Below, one piece after another: positions 1 through 10,102 of a stretch of DNA of 17,259 nucleotides (position 1 is the first letter of the stretch; the number at the start of each line of letters is the position of its first letter). Below the pieces are notes generated by a model. That model was not told where the DNA came from. It made no database searches and was given only the letters and a program-made list of their open reading frames with translations. Position numbers and translations under genes: made by a program. The DNA is from Actinomycetes bacterium (GTDB taxonomy: Bacteria; Actinomycetota; Acidimicrobiia; Acidimicrobiales; RAAP-2). The DNA lies in the NCBI GenBank assembly GCA_025352305.1, contig JANXTQ010000100.1, forward strand, positions 1-17,259, in the 5' to 3' direction.

Positions 1-703
1 CTTTGCCGTCGAGGTATTCGGCCATGACGTCGTCGTCCATGTCGACGGCGGCTTCGATCATGATGGCGCGGAATTCAGCAACCTTATCCGCCATGTCTTC
101 GGGGATCGGCCCCTTGACCATCTTGGCGTCCTTGCCGTCGCTGTCCCACGTGACCGCTTCCATGGCGATCAAATCGACGTGGCCCTGGAAATTGTTCTCT
201 GAACCGATCGGGAGCTGGATCGGGATCGCCTTTGCAGCAAGCTTATCCTTGATGTCCTCGTAGCACATGTAAAAGTCAGCGCCGGTCTTATCCATCTTGT
301 TAGCGAAGATGATGCGCGGCACATTATACTTGTCGCCCTGGCGCCAGACGGTCTCGGTCTGCGGTTCGACGCCCTGGTTGCTGTCGAGCACACAAACGGC
401 GCCGTCGAGCACGCGTAGTGAGCGCTCGACTTCCACGGTGAAGTCCACGTGACCCGGGGTGTCAATGATGTTGATCTGGTGACCCTTCCACTGACAAGTG
501 GTGGCCGCCGAAGTAATGGTGATGCAGCGCTCTTGTTCTTGGACCATCCAGTCCATCGTCGCGGCGCCTTCGTGCACTTCACCGATTTTGTAGTTCTTAC
601 CGGTGTAAAAAAGGATGCGTTCGGTCGTGGTGGTCTTGCCGGCGTCGATGTGCGCCATGATGCCGATGTTGCGGACCTTGTCCAGGGGAAATTCGCGTGC
701 CAT
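1..703 (-). CDS. fusA: Elongation factor G, N-terminal 234 codons (runs off left edge)
   Basis: This is the GTPase that drives tRNA-mRNA translocation on the ribosome and helps recycle ribosomes. The visible part is the G domain. It has the P-loop [13 protein letters not shown] (about residues 17-29), a switch I region ending in [12 protein letters not shown], the G3 motif DTPGHVDF and the G4 motif NKMDK. The start is ATG at 703, 18 nt after the rpsG stop, with a modest GAGAG ribosome binding site; the N-terminus [20 protein letters not shown] matches the family start. No in-frame stop occurs down to base 2, so the gene continues outside the window. Two oddities are seen. Residue 60, normally the glycine of RGITI, is cysteine (TGC at 526-524). 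In addition, the stretch from [11 protein letters not shown] to [10 protein letters not shown] reads like alphaproteobacterial EF-G rather than the usual actinobacterial version, judged from memory. It is the third gene of an rpsL-rpsG-fusA string; tuf, if present, lies further left. Confidence 0.97.
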   Translation of the reverse strand, partial: MAREFPLDKVRNIGIMAHIDAGKTTTTERILFYTGKNYKIGEVHEGAATMDWMVQEQERCITITSAATTCQWKGHQINIIDTPGHVDFTVEVERSLRVLDGAVCVLDSNQGVEPQTETVWRQGDKYNVPRIIFANKMDKTGADFYMCYEDIKDKLAAKAIPIQLPIGSENNFQGHVDLIAMEAVTWDSDGKDAKMVKGPIPEDMADKVAEFRAIMIEAAVDMDDDVMAEYLDGK

Positions 704-721
704 GGGGGACTCTCTGCTGGA

Positions 722-1192
722 TTACCAGCGGTAGTGCGCGAAGGCCTTGTTGGACTCCGCCATCTTCTGCATATCTTCGCGGCGCTTAACGGCCGCTCCG
801 ACGCCATTGCTCGCGTCAATAATTTCATTGGCGAGGCGCTCGGCCATTGTCTTTTCGCGGCGGTTCTGGGCGAAATCGGTCAACCAGCGAACGGCCAACG
901 TCGTGGCGCGTCGCGGACGAACTTCCATTGGAACTTGGTAGGTCGTTCCACCCACGCGGCGACTCTTGACCTCGAGCTCGGGGCGAATCTGCTCCAGCGC
1001 GCGCTTGAGCGTCGCGACGGGGTCCGTCGTGGTCTTTTGTTCAACCATCTCGAGGGCGCTGTAGACAATGCGCTCGGCGATTGTGCGCTTGCCGCGCTCT
1101 AAAATCTTGTTGATGATTTGGGTAACGAGAACCGATTTGTAGATCGGATCCGGCGCGAGTTCGCGGCGAGGGGCGGGGCCCTTACGAGGCAT
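722..1192 (-). CDS. rpsG: 30S ribosomal protein S7
   Basis: S7 is a primary binder of the 3' domain of 16S rRNA that nucleates assembly of the small-subunit head and sits near the E site. The protein is 156 residues, the standard bacterial length, with the family N-terminus [16 protein letters not shown] and the conserved block [21 protein letters not shown]. It ends NKAFAHYRW. The ATG at 1192 overlaps the last base of the rpsL stop (TAATG), and a GGAGAG ribosome binding site lies inside the end of rpsL, so the two genes are translationally coupled. In E. coli, S7 represses its own operon by binding the rpsL-rpsG spacer. Here that spacer does not exist, so any such feedback must use another site. 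The stop (TAA at 724-722) is followed 18 nt later by fusA. Confidence 0.99.
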   Translation of the reverse strand: MPRKGPAPRRELAPDPIYKSVLVTQIINKILERGKRTIAERIVYSALEMVEQKTTTDPVATLKRALEQIRPELEVKSRRVGGTTYQVPMEVRPRRATTLAVRWLTDFAQNRREKTMAERLANEIIDASNGVGAAVKRREDMQKMAESNKAFAHYRW

Positions 1193-1563
1193 TAGCTCTC
1201 CTTCTTGGCGCCGTAACGGCTACGGGCCTGCTTGCGGTCACGAACACCCGAGGTGTCGAGCGCGCCGCGAATGATCTTGTAACGCACACCCGGTAGGTCC
1301 TTTACTCGACCACCACGCACCAAAACAATGGAGTGCTCTTGGAGGTTGTGGCCAACACCCGGGATGTAGGCGGTGATTTCCACGCCCGACGTGAGTCGAA
1401 CACGGGCGACCTTGCGCAGTGCCGAGTTCGGCTTTTTCGGCGTAACGGTGTGCACGCGGGTGCACACGCCACGACGCTGCGGGGCGCCCTTCAGCGCGGG
1501 CGTCTTGGTCTTAGTCGTCTTGGCCTGTCGGCCCTTTCGGACCAACTGTGCAATCGTGGGCAC
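1192..1563 (-). CDS. rpsL: 30S ribosomal protein S12
   Basis: S12 lines the decoding centre and helps control translational accuracy. It has 123 residues. The conserved loop [11 protein letters not shown] places lysine at 43 and the GRVKDLPG loop places lysine at 88. These are the wild-type residues at the two classic streptomycin-resistance positions. Asp89 is the residue methylthiolated by RimO in other bacteria. The start is GTG at 1563, giving [12 protein letters not shown] as in the family, with AGAAGAGG just upstream as a good ribosome binding site. It is the first gene after rpoC, separated by a 124-nt structured spacer that may carry its own weak promoter. Its TAA stop overlaps the rpsG ATG by one base. 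Confidence 0.99.
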   Translation of the reverse strand: MPTIAQLVRKGRQAKTTKTKTPALKGAPQRRGVCTRVHTVTPKKPNSALRKVARVRLTSGVEITAYIPGVGHNLQEHSIVLVRGGRVKDLPGVRYKIIRGALDTSGVRDRKQARSRYGAKKES

Positions 1564-1687
1564 GTCGAACCTCTTCTAATAATTACGGCGTAATGGGAGC
1601 GTGTGGGCGAGCCGACACGCGGACTATCAATGTTAGGTCACAGTGGGCCTACGGGGCAAGCCCGCCGCCGGCGAACCGGCGAGCGAG
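1564..1687 (-). promoter_or_regulatory. rpoC-rpsL spacer: hairpins and possible str-operon promoter
   Basis: Read on the minus strand, this 124-nt gap first shows a perfect 6-bp hairpin with a UUCG loop right after the rpoC stop (1681-1666). No U-run follows it, so it is not a clear terminator. A possible -10 box TAACAT (1635-1630) follows, without a convincing -35. Next is a second stem, GCGTGT paired to ACACGC with two further pairs inside (1620-1599). Last is the dyad ATTAC-GCC-GTAAT (1594-1582), just ahead of the rpsL ribosome binding site. Possible roles are a 3' stabiliser of rpoC mRNA, a str-operon leader, or a processing region. The structures are directly visible; the promoter is a weak inference. 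Confidence 0.35.
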
Positions 1688-4600
1688 CTACCCGTTGGCT
1701 TCCAAAGTGTCCTCCGGCTTGACACCCTCTTCTTCGGGCAGGCCCGAAGCGTCATAGGTGGCACCGATGTTCTGCAGTGCGCTGAGGTCGTCAGCGAAGC
1801 TGTCTCCCGAGGACTGGTTGATCTCCCAGGCAAAGTCCGAGTCCACGTCACCGGACAACGTCCAGTCCGGCAGTAGTTCGGCGTCCGGCATGTCCAGGCG
1901 CAGTGCTTCGCGGCTGTAGTGACCAAGTCCCGTTCCGGCGGGGATCAACTTACCAATGATGATGTTCTCTTTTAGACCCACCAGGTTGTCGCGCTTGCCC
2001 TCAATGGCGGCTTCGGTGAGCACTCGGGTCGTCTCTTGGAAGGAGGCGGCCGACAGCCACGAGTCCGTTGCCAGCGACGCCTTGGTAATACCCATCAACT
2101 GGGCACGACCGTCCGCGGGCTGACCGCCGGCGGATTCGAGAGCGTCGTTGGTGTCATTGAAGACCTTCATGTCCACCATGGCACCAGGCAACCAGTGCGA
2201 ATCGCTCGGGTCCACGACCTGCACGCGGCGAGTCATTTGGCGAACAATCAGCTCGACGTGCTTGTCGTGAATCGACACACCCTGGTCGCGGTAGACGTTT
2301 TGGACCTCTTCAACGAGGTACTGCTGCGTCTCACGGGTACCGCGGTACTTCATCATGAGCTTGGGATCAAGCGGTCCGTCGTGCAGCGGGATGCCGACTT
2401 CGACTTCGTCGCCGTCCGAGATGAGCAGGTGTCGATTGATCGAAACAATCTCTTCTTGGACTTCGCCCTCGTTACCAACGACCGTGACCTTGCGGGTACG
2501 ACCCTCAAGTTCCACGCGTACCGATCCGCTGTGCTCGGCCACCTTGGCCGCACCCTTAGGAGTACGTGCTTCGAACAGTTCCACCACTCGAGGTAGTCCG
2601 TGAGTGATGTCACTCTCGGCCACACCACCCGCGTGGAAGGTTCGCATCGTCAGCTGAGTACCGGGCTCGCCAATGGACTGAGCCGCAATGACCCCAACCG
2701 CTTCACCGAGTTCCACCATTTGGTGCGTCGCGAGGCTGAGGCCGTAACACAGTGCGCATACGCCCGACGCCGCGTCACAGGTGAGCATGGAGCGCACGCG
2801 CACCTGGCTCACTGCGTCGTCGTCGCGCAGACGGTCCACGTCATCCATCAACAACATCGTGCCGGCGGGAATCGTCGTGGCGTCACTGAGCAGAACATCC
2901 TCGGCGGTCACGCGGCCCCACAACTTGGTCTCGAGGTGTGCGCGTACGGCGCGGGTGTCCGCAGCGACGTGCTCAATCCAGATACCTCGGCTACCGCCGC
3001 AGTCGAGCTCTTTGACAATGAGCTCTTGGGCAACGTCGACGAGACGACGGGTTAGATAACCCGAGTCCGCCGTGCGTAGTGCGGTGTCACCGAGACCCTT
3101 ACGGGTGCCGTGGGTCGAGATGAAGTATTCGAGAACCGACAGTCCTTCACGGAAGCTGTTCTTGATCGGACGCGGAATCATTTCACCACGCGGGTTGGAC
3201 ACGAGGCCCTTCATCGCGGCGATCTGACGGATCTGCTGACTGTTACCTCGCGCACCCGAGTCCACCATCTGGCGAATCGGGTTCTCGAAGATCGAGTTCA
3301 TCAGTTTGTCGGTGGCGTCACCGACCTCCTTGTTCGCGTTGGTCCAGATCTCAATCTCCTGCTGGCGACGCTCGTCGTCAACAATCACTCCGCGGCGATA
3401 GTTCGCTTCGACCTTGGCGGCCTGCTCCTCGTACTTATTGAGGATCGCTGCCTTGTCGGGCGACGAGACGACGTCGGCAATAGCAATGGTGAGCCCGGAC
3501 TGCGTCGCGAAGCGAAAACCCAACGCCTTGATGGCGTCCAGCGAGGTTGCGACCTGCTGGCGTCCAAAGGAGTTGGAGATCTCTTCGACAATCGCGCCGA
3601 TCGGCAACGCGTTCTTACCAATGAGCACATTGACGAACTTGTAGCCCTCCGGCAGTGCCTCGTTAAAGAACACGCGACCCGGGGTCGTAACGAGCGCACG
3701 GCTCGCGCCGACGACGTCAATTCCCGCTGCTTCGAGTCGAAGGTCCAACGCACTGCCCGCGAGCGGACGAATCTGAATCGGCGTGCGCAGTTCAATCAGC
3801 TTCTGCTCGAGCGCCGCTTCAATTTCGTGCACGTGGCGAAACACGCGAGGGTTCTCGACTTCGTGGTCGGCCGGCAACGTCAGGTAGTACGCGCCGTAGA
3901 CCATGTCTTGCGCCGGCTCGGTAATCGGACGACCGGTCGCGGGGGTGAAGATGTTGTTCGTCGAGAGCATCAACACGCGCGCTTCGGCTTGTGCTTCAGC
4001 CGAGAGCGGTACGTGAACGGCCATCTGGTCACCGTCAAAGTCCGCGTTAAAGGCCTTGCAGACGAGGGGGTGAACCTGAATCGCCTTACCGTCAACGAGC
4101 ACCGGCTCGAAAGCCTGGATGCCGAGTCGGTGAAGCGTCGGGGCACGGTTCAACAGAACCGGGTGCTCACGAATGACGTCTTCGAGAACGTCCCACACTG
4201 CCGGGCGTCGACGCTCGACCATGCGCTTCGCGCTCTTGATGTTCTGAGCCTTTTGGGTCTCGATCAAACGCTTCATGACGAAGGGCTTGAACAGTTCGAG
4301 CGCCATCATCTTGGGCAGTCCACACTGGTGCAACTTCAGCTGAGGTCCGACCACGATGACCGAACGGCCCGAGTAGTCCACGCGCTTACCGAGCAAGTTC
4401 TGACGGAAACGACCCTGCTTACCCTTCAACATGTCCGACAGCGACTTCAGCGGACGACCGCTTTGGCCCTGCACGGGACGACCACGACGACCGTTGTCAA
4501 ACAGCGCGTCCACGGCCTCTTGGAGCATGCGCTTTTCGTTGTTAACAATGATGTCGGGAGCCTGCAGATCGAGCAGACGCTTCAGACGGTTGTTGCGGTT

Positions 4601-5707
4601 AATGACGCGACGGTAGAGGTCGTTTAGGTCACTGGTCGCAAATCGTCCACCGTCGAGCTGCACCATCGGGCGCAGGTCCGGAGGAATAACCGGGACCGCT
4701 TCGAGGATCATTGCTCGCGGGTCGTTCAGTCGACGTCCGTTGTCGTCGCGACGGTTAAAGCTCTGCACGATGGCGAGGCGCTTTAAGAACTTCGCTTCGC
4801 GCTGAGCGGAGAGCTTCTTGCGACCATCTTTGGCCTCAATCATCTCGCGCATCGTGATCTCTTCTTTGTCGAGATCCATGCGGTCGATCAGTTTCAAGAT
4901 CGCCTCGGCACCCATGCCGCCCTCGAAGTACTCGGAGTACTTGAACTCCATTTCGCGGTACAGCGTTTCGTCCTCAATAATCTGACGACTGTGGAGGCCT
5001 TCGAAGGTGGAAAAGGCGTTCTCGGCGAGCTCACGCTCATCCAAGAAACGGGCCTTGACGCCGTCGAGTTCCTTCTCCGAGTTGCGCTGCAACGTACGAA
5101 GTTCAGACTCTTTCGCGCCCTCTTTTTCGAGAGTGGCGGCTTTTTCTTCAATCTCTTTGAGCTTGCGCTCGAGCTCTTTGGCCTCGCGTTCGGCGACTTC
5201 AGAGAGTTCGTCGTTCAGCGCGGCGCGCAGTTCGGGAAGATCCGTCTGACGCTTTTCGACGTCAACGAAACTGACCATGTTGGCCGCGAAGTAGATGACT
5301 TTTTCGAGCTGCTTGGCCTTGAGTTCTTCCTTCGGCAACGTACCCATGAGCAGGTACGCCAACCACGAACGTGTTCCACGCAGGTACCAAATGTGAACAA
5401 CGGGTGCCGACAACGCAATGTGGCCCATGCGGTCACGACGGACTTTGTCCGAGGTGACTTCAACACCACAACGCTCGCAAACAATTCCCTTAAAGCGAAC
5501 GCGCTTGTACTTTCCACACGCGCACTCCCAGGCCTTTTGCGGCCCGAAAATCTTTTCGCAGAACAGTCCGTCCTTTTCGGGACGCAGAGTTCGGTAGTTG
5601 ATGGTCTCGGGCTTCTTTACCTCTCCCGAGCTCCAACTACGAATGTTCTGGGCGGTGGCTAGACCAATTCGCAGTTCGCTGAACTGATTGACGTCGACCG
5701 GGCTCAT
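1688..5707 (-). CDS. rpoC: DNA-directed RNA polymerase subunit beta'
   Basis: This is the largest catalytic subunit of RNA polymerase, 1339 residues, close to the usual actinobacterial length. The N-terminal zinc site is C62, C64, C77 and C80. A long charged coiled coil replaces the loop at about residues 160-225, as in other actinobacteria. The catalytic NADFDGD motif puts the three magnesium-binding aspartates at 556, 558 and 560. The bridge helix and trigger loop lie at about 780-895 ([24 protein letters not shown] region 871-894), and the second zinc site is C903, C977, C984 and C987. The acidic C-terminus ends [18 protein letters not shown]. The start is ATG at 5707, overlapping the rpoB stop as ATGA, so the two large subunits are translationally coupled. 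Every key residue I checked is intact. Confidence 0.99.
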   Translation of the reverse strand: MSPVDVNQFSELRIGLATAQNIRSWSSGEVKKPETINYRTLRPEKDGLFCEKIFGPQKAWECACGKYKRVRFKGIVCERCGVEVTSDKVRRDRMGHIALSAPVVHIWYLRGTRSWLAYLLMGTLPKEELKAKQLEKVIYFAANMVSFVDVEKRQTDLPELRAALNDELSEVAEREAKELERKLKEIEEKAATLEKEGAKESELRTLQRNSEKELDGVKARFLDERELAENAFSTFEGLHSRQIIEDETLYREMEFKYSEYFEGGMGAEAILKLIDRMDLDKEEITMREMIEAKDGRKKLSAQREAKFLKRLAIVQSFNRRDDNGRRLNDPRAMILEAVPVIPPDLRPMVQLDGGRFATSDLNDLYRRVINRNNRLKRLLDLQAPDIIVNNEKRMLQEAVDALFDNGRRGRPVQGQSGRPLKSLSDMLKGKQGRFRQNLLGKRVDYSGRSVIVVGPQLKLHQCGLPKMMALELFKPFVMKRLIETQKAQNIKSAKRMVERRRPAVWDVLEDVIREHPVLLNRAPTLHRLGIQAFEPVLVDGKAIQVHPLVCKAFNADFDGDQMAVHVPLSAEAQAEARVLMLSTNNIFTPATGRPITEPAQDMVYGAYYLTLPADHEVENPRVFRHVHEIEAALEQKLIELRTPIQIRPLAGSALDLRLEAAGIDVVGASRALVTTPGRVFFNEALPEGYKFVNVLIGKNALPIGAIVEEISNSFGRQQVATSLDAIKALGFRFATQSGLTIAIADVVSSPDKAAILNKYEEQAAKVEANYRRGVIVDDERRQQEIEIWTNANKEVGDATDKLMNSIFENPIRQMVDSGARGNSQQIRQIAAMKGLVSNPRGEMIPRPIKNSFREGLSVLEYFISTHGTRKGLGDTALRTADSGYLTRRLVDVAQELIVKELDCGGSRGIWIEHVAADTRAVRAHLETKLWGRVTAEDVLLSDATTIPAGTMLLMDDVDRLRDDDAVSQVRVRSMLTCDAASGVCALCYGLSLATHQMVELGEAVGVIAAQSIGEPGTQLTMRTFHAGGVAESDITHGLPRVVELFEARTPKGAAKVAEHSGSVRVELEGRTRKVTVVGNEGEVQEEIVSINRHLLISDGDEVEVGIPLHDGPLDPKLMMKYRGTRETQQYLVEEVQNVYRDQGVSIHDKHVELIVRQMTRRVQVVDPSDSHWLPGAMVDMKVFNDTNDALESAGGQPADGRAQLMGITKASLATDSWLSAASFQETTRVLTEAAIEGKRDNLVGLKENIIIGKLIPAGTGLGHYSREALRLDMPDAELLPDWTLSGDVDSDFAWEINQSSGDSFADDLSALQNIGATYDASGLPEEEGVKPEDTLEANG

Positions 5708-8700
5708 GACAGTCTCCTCTCGGCGGCGCGCCGCGCGTCTTCTTCGTCGCTACCGCGTTCGGGTCGACTGATGTCAATACCCAGCTCGCGAGTGACGGAG
5801 AAGAAGTCCTCTTCGGTGTCGGCCAGATCCACGTTGGATCCGGTTGCGGTTAGTACTTCTACGTTCAGACACAGTGACTGCATCTCTTTGATGAGGACCT
5901 TGAACGACTCGGGAATTCCCGGCTCGGGCAGGTTCTGACCCTTGACAATGGCCTCGTAGGCGCGCTCGCGGCCCTTCATGTCGTCGCTCTTGACGGTGAG
6001 AAGTTCCTGCAGCGCGTACGCGGCACCGTAGGCCTCGAGGGCCCACACTTCCATCTCACCAAATCGCTGACCACCGAACTGGGCTTTACCACCGAGCGGC
6101 TGCGCGGTGATCATGGAGTACGGACCCGTTGAGCGCGCGTGAATCTTGTCGTCGACCATGTGGGCGAGCTTCAAGATGTAGGCGTAACCGACCGAGATGG
6201 GGCTGTCGTACTTTTCTCCGGTTCGACCGTTGAACAACACGATCTTGCCGTCGTTGGCCGCACCGAGTTGACGCTTGCCGTTGGCACCGTCGTTGTTCAT
6301 GTCCTCAAAGAGGCCCTGGATTGTTGGCTTGTCCTTCGCGGCGCCGGCGTCGTCCCAGTGCGCGCCGTCAAAGGCGGGGGTCGCAACGTAGATCGACGGC
6401 TCCGTACGGGGACGGGTCTTTCGGTACGGGGGGTTCTCTTGGAACTGGTCCAAGTGACCCGAGGTACCCGCGACGGGACTCACGTCAATACCCTTCCAAC
6501 CCCAACGAGCGGCGTAACCGAGGTGACTTTCGAGCACCTGGCCGACGTTCATACGACTCGGAACACCGAGGGGGCTGAGAATGATGTCGACGGGCGTGCC
6601 GTCCTCCATAAAGGGCATGTCCTCTTCGGGCAGGATCTTGGAGATAACGCCCTTGTTACCGTGGCGTCCGGCGAGCTTGTCGCCCTCGGAGATCTTGCGC
6701 TTCTGAGCGACGTACACCTTGACCAGTTCGTTGACGCCCGGCTGCATTTCGTGGTCTTCGTCGCGGCGATAGACCTTCACGTCAATGACCTTGCCGGACT
6801 CACCGTGAGGCACCTTCAGTGAGGTGTCGCGCACTTCGCGCGCCTTTTCACCAAAGATTGCTCGCAGTAGGCGCTCTTCGGGACTCTGCTCGGTCTCACC
6901 CTTAGGAGTGACCTTGCCCACGAGGATGTCGCCGGGACCGACTTCGGCACCGATGCGAACAATTCCGCGGTCGTCGAGGTCCGCCAAAATGTCGTCGGGC
7001 AGGTTTGGGATGTCACGGGTGATCTCTTCGGGACCGAGCTTCGTGTCACGAGCGTCGATCTCGTACTCCTTCACGTGGATGGAGGTCAGAACGTCGTCAC
7101 GTACGAGACGCTCATTCAAAATGATGGCGTCTTCGTAGTTGTAGCCCTCCCACGGCATGTAGGCCACGAGCAAGTTCTTGCCGAGCGCCAACTCACCGTT
7201 GTACGTCGAGGTGCCGTCGGCCAGTAGGTCGCCGGCGGCAATGGTCTCGCCACCCACCACTAACGGCTTCTGGTTAATTGACGTGTCCTGGTTCGAGCGA
7301 CGGAACTTGTTGAGGTTGTAGCGCTTCTTTCCGAGCTTCTTGCCGTAACGGTCAGTGACCTCAGCGTCGTACTCGACGACAATGCGGTCGCCGGAGACTT
7401 CTACGACTTTGCCCGCACCTTCGGCAATCAGTACGTCACCGGAGTCGGTCGCGGCGCGACCTTCCATACCGGTTCCAACGAAAGGAGCTTCAGGAACAAT
7501 GAGCGGCACCGCTTGCTTTTGCATGTTGGCGCCCATCAAGGCACGCTGAGCGTCGTCGTGTTCCACGAAGGGAATCAACGAGGTCGCGACCGAAATGATC
7601 TGCTTGGTCGAGACGTCCATCAACTCGACCTCCTTCGCCGGAACGAAGTCGATCTCTGAGGTCGTGGAGCCGGAACGGTTCGACGCACCCACGCGCAGAC
7701 CGGTACCGGTTGGGCCACGGCGAACGAGCACGCGCTCGGCCTTAATGCGACCCTTGTCGTCGAGCTCGGTGTTGGCCTGAGCAATAACGAACTTCTCTTC
7801 TTCGTCAGCCGTGTAGTAGACGATCTCGTCCACCACGGAGCCATCACGCACGACGCGATACGGCGTTTCAATGAAGCCGTACTCGTTGATCTGCGCGTAA
7901 CTCGCGAGGTACCCAATAAGGCCCACGTTGGGACCTTCCGGTGTTTCAATCGGACACATACGTCCGTAGTGACTGGAGTGAACGTCGCGCACTTCAAGTC
8001 CCGCGCGCTCACGGCTCAGTCCACCGGGCCCGAGTGCCGAGAGACGACGCTTGTGCGTCAAGCCCGACAACGGGTTGTTTTGGTCCATGAACTGGCTGAG
8101 CTGGGAGGTCGCAAAGAACTCCTTGATCGCCGACATGACCGGACGGATGTTGATCAACGTCTGAGGCGCAATGGCCTCGACGTCCTGGGTGTTCATGCGC
8201 TCACGCACGACACGCTCCATACGACTGAGTCCAGTACGCAGAGCGTTCTGAATCAGTTCGCCCACGCTGCGAATACGGCGATTCGCGAAGTGGTCCTGGT
8301 CGTCAATGTGATACGCCGTCTCTTTGGCCGTGCGGTCACGGGCCAGGTTCAACAGGTAGGTCGCCGTGGCCAGAACTTCGGCCTTGGAGAGAACGTGCAG
8401 TTCCGGGTTCGGTCGGTCCAGTACGTCACCGAAAATCTCGCGGTTCTTCTCAACTTCGGTGCCGAGCTTGCGGTCCAGCTTGTAACGGCCAACGCGACTC
8501 AGGTCGTAACGCTTCTCAGAAAAGAACGCACCTTCGAAGTACTGACGCGCCGCTTCAATGGTTTGTACTTCACCGGGACGAGCACGACGGTAGATCTCGA
8601 GCCACGCGGTCTCTTGGCTCGCGCGCGCAAAACTTTCCGGGACGTCGTCGTAGTTGTACTTGGTCATGTGCGCAGCAATTTCGCGCAGCGCCTTTTTCCA

Positions 8701-9384
8701 GTCGTCGTGGTACTGGTCTTCGAGGAAGTCAAAGTGCTCGACGAACTTCTCAAAGAAGGCTTCGTCCATGGCGGGATCAAGAGCGCGAAGAAGCGTGAAC
8801 AGACTGATACGACGCTTGCGCGCAATTCGCGCACCCGCGTTCGCGGCCTTGTTCTTCTTCTCTTCGAGGTCGACCTGCAACCACTCACCACGGCTCGGGT
8901 GGATGGTGCCTTCGAAGGCCACCTTCTCGTCCTTGCCCGGCTGAAAGATGACGCCCGGCGAACGAACGAGTTGGCTCACCACGACACGCTCGGTGCCGTT
9001 GATGATGAAGGTTCCCTGCTCGGTCATGATCGGAAAGTCACCCATGAAGACGGTCTGCTCTTTGATCTCACCGGTGTTCGCGTTGAGAAAGCGCGCGCGC
9101 ACGAAGATCGGAGCCGAGTACGTGGTCGCACGCATGCGGCACTCTTCGACAGTGAACTTCGGCGGCGACTTCAGATCCGGGTCATCGGGATCGAACTCGA
9201 GCTCGAGTTGGAGGTTTCCTGAGAAGTCAGAGATCGGCGAGATCGCCCCGAAGGCGTCACGCAGACCTTGACGCAGGAACCAGTCGAAACTGTCCCGCTG
9301 AATCTCGAGAAGATTGGGCAGGGGGTGAGCTTCACCCAAGGCCGAGAAACTAAAGCGTTCGGGGCTAGTGGACCGTAAAGTCAA
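5704..9384 (-). CDS. rpoB: DNA-directed RNA polymerase subunit beta
   Basis: This is the second large catalytic subunit and the target of rifamycins. It has 1226 residues, somewhat longer than mycobacterial beta. The rifampicin region lies at about 427-451 and reads [14 protein letters not shown], then [13 protein letters not shown]. Asp434, His444 and Ser449 (E. coli 516, 526 and 531) are all the sensitive-type residues. [12 protein letters not shown] (901-912) is the conserved basic loop near the active site. The C-terminus carries the clamp-contacting segment [25 protein letters not shown] in full. The start is TTG at 9384: an in-frame TGA lies two codons upstream (9390-9388), no ATG is near, and GGAGG sits 8 nt before the TTG. 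It lies 284 nt after rplL, with its own probable promoter in that gap, and overlaps rpoC by 4 nt. Confidence 0.99.
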   Translation of the reverse strand: MTLRSTSPERFSFSALGEAHPLPNLLEIQRDSFDWFLRQGLRDAFGAISPISDFSGNLQLELEFDPDDPDLKSPPKFTVEECRMRATTYSAPIFVRARFLNANTGEIKEQTVFMGDFPIMTEQGTFIINGTERVVVSQLVRSPGVIFQPGKDEKVAFEGTIHPSRGEWLQVDLEEKKNKAANAGARIARKRRISLFTLLRALDPAMDEAFFEKFVEHFDFLEDQYHDDWKKALREIAAHMTKYNYDDVPESFARASQETAWLEIYRRARPGEVQTIEAARQYFEGAFFSEKRYDLSRVGRYKLDRKLGTEVEKNREIFGDVLDRPNPELHVLSKAEVLATATYLLNLARDRTAKETAYHIDDQDHFANRRIRSVGELIQNALRTGLSRMERVVRERMNTQDVEAIAPQTLINIRPVMSAIKEFFATSQLSQFMDQNNPLSGLTHKRRLSALGPGGLSRERAGLEVRDVHSSHYGRMCPIETPEGPNVGLIGYLASYAQINEYGFIETPYRVVRDGSVVDEIVYYTADEEEKFVIAQANTELDDKGRIKAERVLVRRGPTGTGLRVGASNRSGSTTSEIDFVPAKEVELMDVSTKQIISVATSLIPFVEHDDAQRALMGANMQKQAVPLIVPEAPFVGTGMEGRAATDSGDVLIAEGAGKVVEVSGDRIVVEYDAEVTDRYGKKLGKKRYNLNKFRRSNQDTSINQKPLVVGGETIAAGDLLADGTSTYNGELALGKNLLVAYMPWEGYNYEDAIILNERLVRDDVLTSIHVKEYEIDARDTKLGPEEITRDIPNLPDDILADLDDRGIVRIGAEVGPGDILVGKVTPKGETEQSPEERLLRAIFGEKAREVRDTSLKVPHGESGKVIDVKVYRRDEDHEMQPGVNELVKVYVAQKRKISEGDKLAGRHGNKGVISKILPEEDMPFMEDGTPVDIILSPLGVPSRMNVGQVLESHLGYAARWGWKGIDVSPVAGTSGHLDQFQENPPYRKTRPRTEPSIYVATPAFDGAHWDDAGAAKDKPTIQGLFEDMNNDGANGKRQLGAANDGKIVLFNGRTGEKYDSPISVGYAYILKLAHMVDDKIHARSTGPYSMITAQPLGGKAQFGGQRFGEMEVWALEAYGAAYALQELLTVKSDDMKGRERAYEAIVKGQNLPEPGIPESFKVLIKEMQSLCLNVEVLTATGSNVDLADTEEDFFSVTRELGIDISRPERGSDEEDARRAAERRLS

Positions 9385-9451
9385 CGGTCAATCCTCCGTG
9401 AGAGTGGGTGGCTACAACAGGCTGATGCGGGGTCCGTCTCAACGATCTGAT

Positions 9452-9470
9452 TCGCCATGAGACATGGCGA
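9452..9470 (-). repeat. Perfect 8-bp dyad in the rpoB 5' leader
   Basis: TCGCCATG and CATGGCGA flank a 3-nt AGA/TCT centre, making a perfect inverted repeat about 68 nt upstream of the rpoB TTG. It lies downstream of the proposed rpoB -10 box, so it would be in the transcribed leader. It could be an RNA hairpin or a protein-binding site; the sequence does not say which. Confidence 0.6.
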
Positions 9471-9497
9471 GGTCAAGAGTGAAGACACGGTCTTTCG

Positions 9498-9528
9498 ACT
9501 CTAGCGGTTTTTTTGCGAGTCACGCAAA
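9498..9528 (-). promoter_or_regulatory. Probable internal promoter for rpoBC
   Basis: On the minus strand a TAGAGT box (9503-9498) fits the actinobacterial -10 pattern TAnnnT. A TTGCGT hexamer 18 nt upstream is a partial -35 match. Transcription would start near 9491 and leave a leader of about 107 nt before the rpoB TTG. An A-run of seven separates the two boxes. The same stretch also contains a TTTGCG/CGCAAA dyad (9512-9528) that overlaps the -35 region. The position, downstream of the hairpin after rplL, suits a promoter that raises polymerase expression independently of L10-L7/L12. Confidence 0.45.
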
Positions 9529-9530
9529 TA

Positions 9531-9574
9531 GCGCCGACCGGGCAATCCGGTTGGCGCTTGACGCACTGCGTCAA
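9531..9574 (-). repeat. Two adjacent inverted repeats in the rplL-rpoB spacer
   Basis: The first, 9531-9557, has arms of 11 nt that pair except at one position (GCGCC and ACCGG blocks around a 5-nt loop). The second, 9558-9574, is a perfect 7-bp dyad (TTGACGC and GCGTCAA) with a 3-nt loop. They are directly abutting and lie between the strong hairpin after rplL and the proposed rpoB promoter. They may be RNA structures or binding sites. Confidence 0.55.
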
Positions 9575-9614
9575 TGCCACCTTAGACAGGCGCACCGACG
9601 CGGTCAAGCACATT

Positions 9615-9648
9615 CGCCAGCGGAGCCGAAAATACGGCCCCGCTGGCG
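9615..9648 (-). terminator. Strong hairpin after rplL, attenuator-like
   Basis: A 13-bp stem with one G-U pair and an 8-nt loop (arm CGCCAGCGGGGCC) begins 20 nt after the rplL stop. The sequence that follows on the minus strand is AATGTGCTTG, which is not a U-run, so full intrinsic termination is not expected. E. coli has an attenuator and an RNase III cleavage site in this same gap, which lower rpoBC expression relative to L7/L12. A similar partial terminator or processing site is the likeliest role here. Confidence 0.6.
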
Positions 9649-9668
9649 ATCGCGCCTCTAAAACGGCG

Positions 9669-10061
9669 TTACTTGACCTCGACGGAGCCGCCGGCAGCTT
9701 CGAGGGCCGCCTTGGCCTTGTCGGCGTCGGCCTTGGAGACCTTTTCGAGAACGGGCTTGGGGGCACCGTCTACGAGGTCCTTGGCTTCCTTCAGACCCAA
9801 GTTGGTCAAGGTACGAACTTCCTTGATCACCTGGATCTTCTTGTCTCCCGCGGAGGTGAGGATGACGTCAAACTCTGACTTCTCCTCCACCGCGTCGTCG
9901 CCACCGCCGCCGCCGGCGGCCGGGGCTGCAGCCGCTGCAGCAGGCGCTGCGGCGGTCACGCCAAACTTCTCTTCGAACTCCTTCAACAGTTCGGAGAGCT
10001 CAATTACTGAGAGCTCCGCGATTCCGTCGAGGATCTGATCCTTGGTGAGGGTTCCAGCCAT
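9669..10061 (-). CDS. rplL: 50S ribosomal protein L7/L12
   Basis: This is the multicopy stalk protein that recruits translational GTPases such as EF-G and EF-Tu. It has 130 residues. The N-terminal dimerisation helices (about 1-35, [29 protein letters not shown]) are followed by a flexible Ala/Pro/Gly hinge (about 36-57). The globular C-terminal domain (about 60-130) includes the factor-binding [17 protein letters not shown] segment. The start is ATG at 10061 with AAGGAA 6 nt upstream. It follows rplJ by 41 nt and presumably shares its transcript, so that one L10 and several L7/L12 copies are made together. A strong hairpin begins 20 nt after its TAA stop. Confidence 0.99.
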   Translation of the reverse strand: MAGTLTKDQILDGIAELSVIELSELLKEFEEKFGVTAAAPAAAAAAPAAGGGGGDDAVEEKSEFDVILTSAGDKKIQVIKEVRTLTNLGLKEAKDLVDGAPKPVLEKVSKADADKAKAALEAAGGSVEVK

Positions 10062-10102
10062 GGTGTTTCCTTTCTTACTTTCGTTTCTCGATACTTCGTG
10101 GA

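Noticed and set aside
427..451. Possible rifampicin or streptomycin resistance changes in RpoB or S12
   Set aside because: RpoB residues 434, 444 and 449 and S12 residues 43 and 88 (protein positions, not window bases) are all wild type, so there is no sign of resistance alleles. The coordinates in this entry refer to RpoB residues.
3110..4627. A 505-codon open frame on the plus strand inside rpoC
   Set aside because: It lies wholly antisense to conserved rpoC, is rich in Arg/His/Val/Leu as expected of a complementary frame, and has no recognisable domain or ribosome binding site. It is a codon-bias shadow.
7969..9222. A 417-codon open frame on the plus strand inside rpoB
   Set aside because: Same reasons: antisense to a strongly conserved gene, with no domain of its own.
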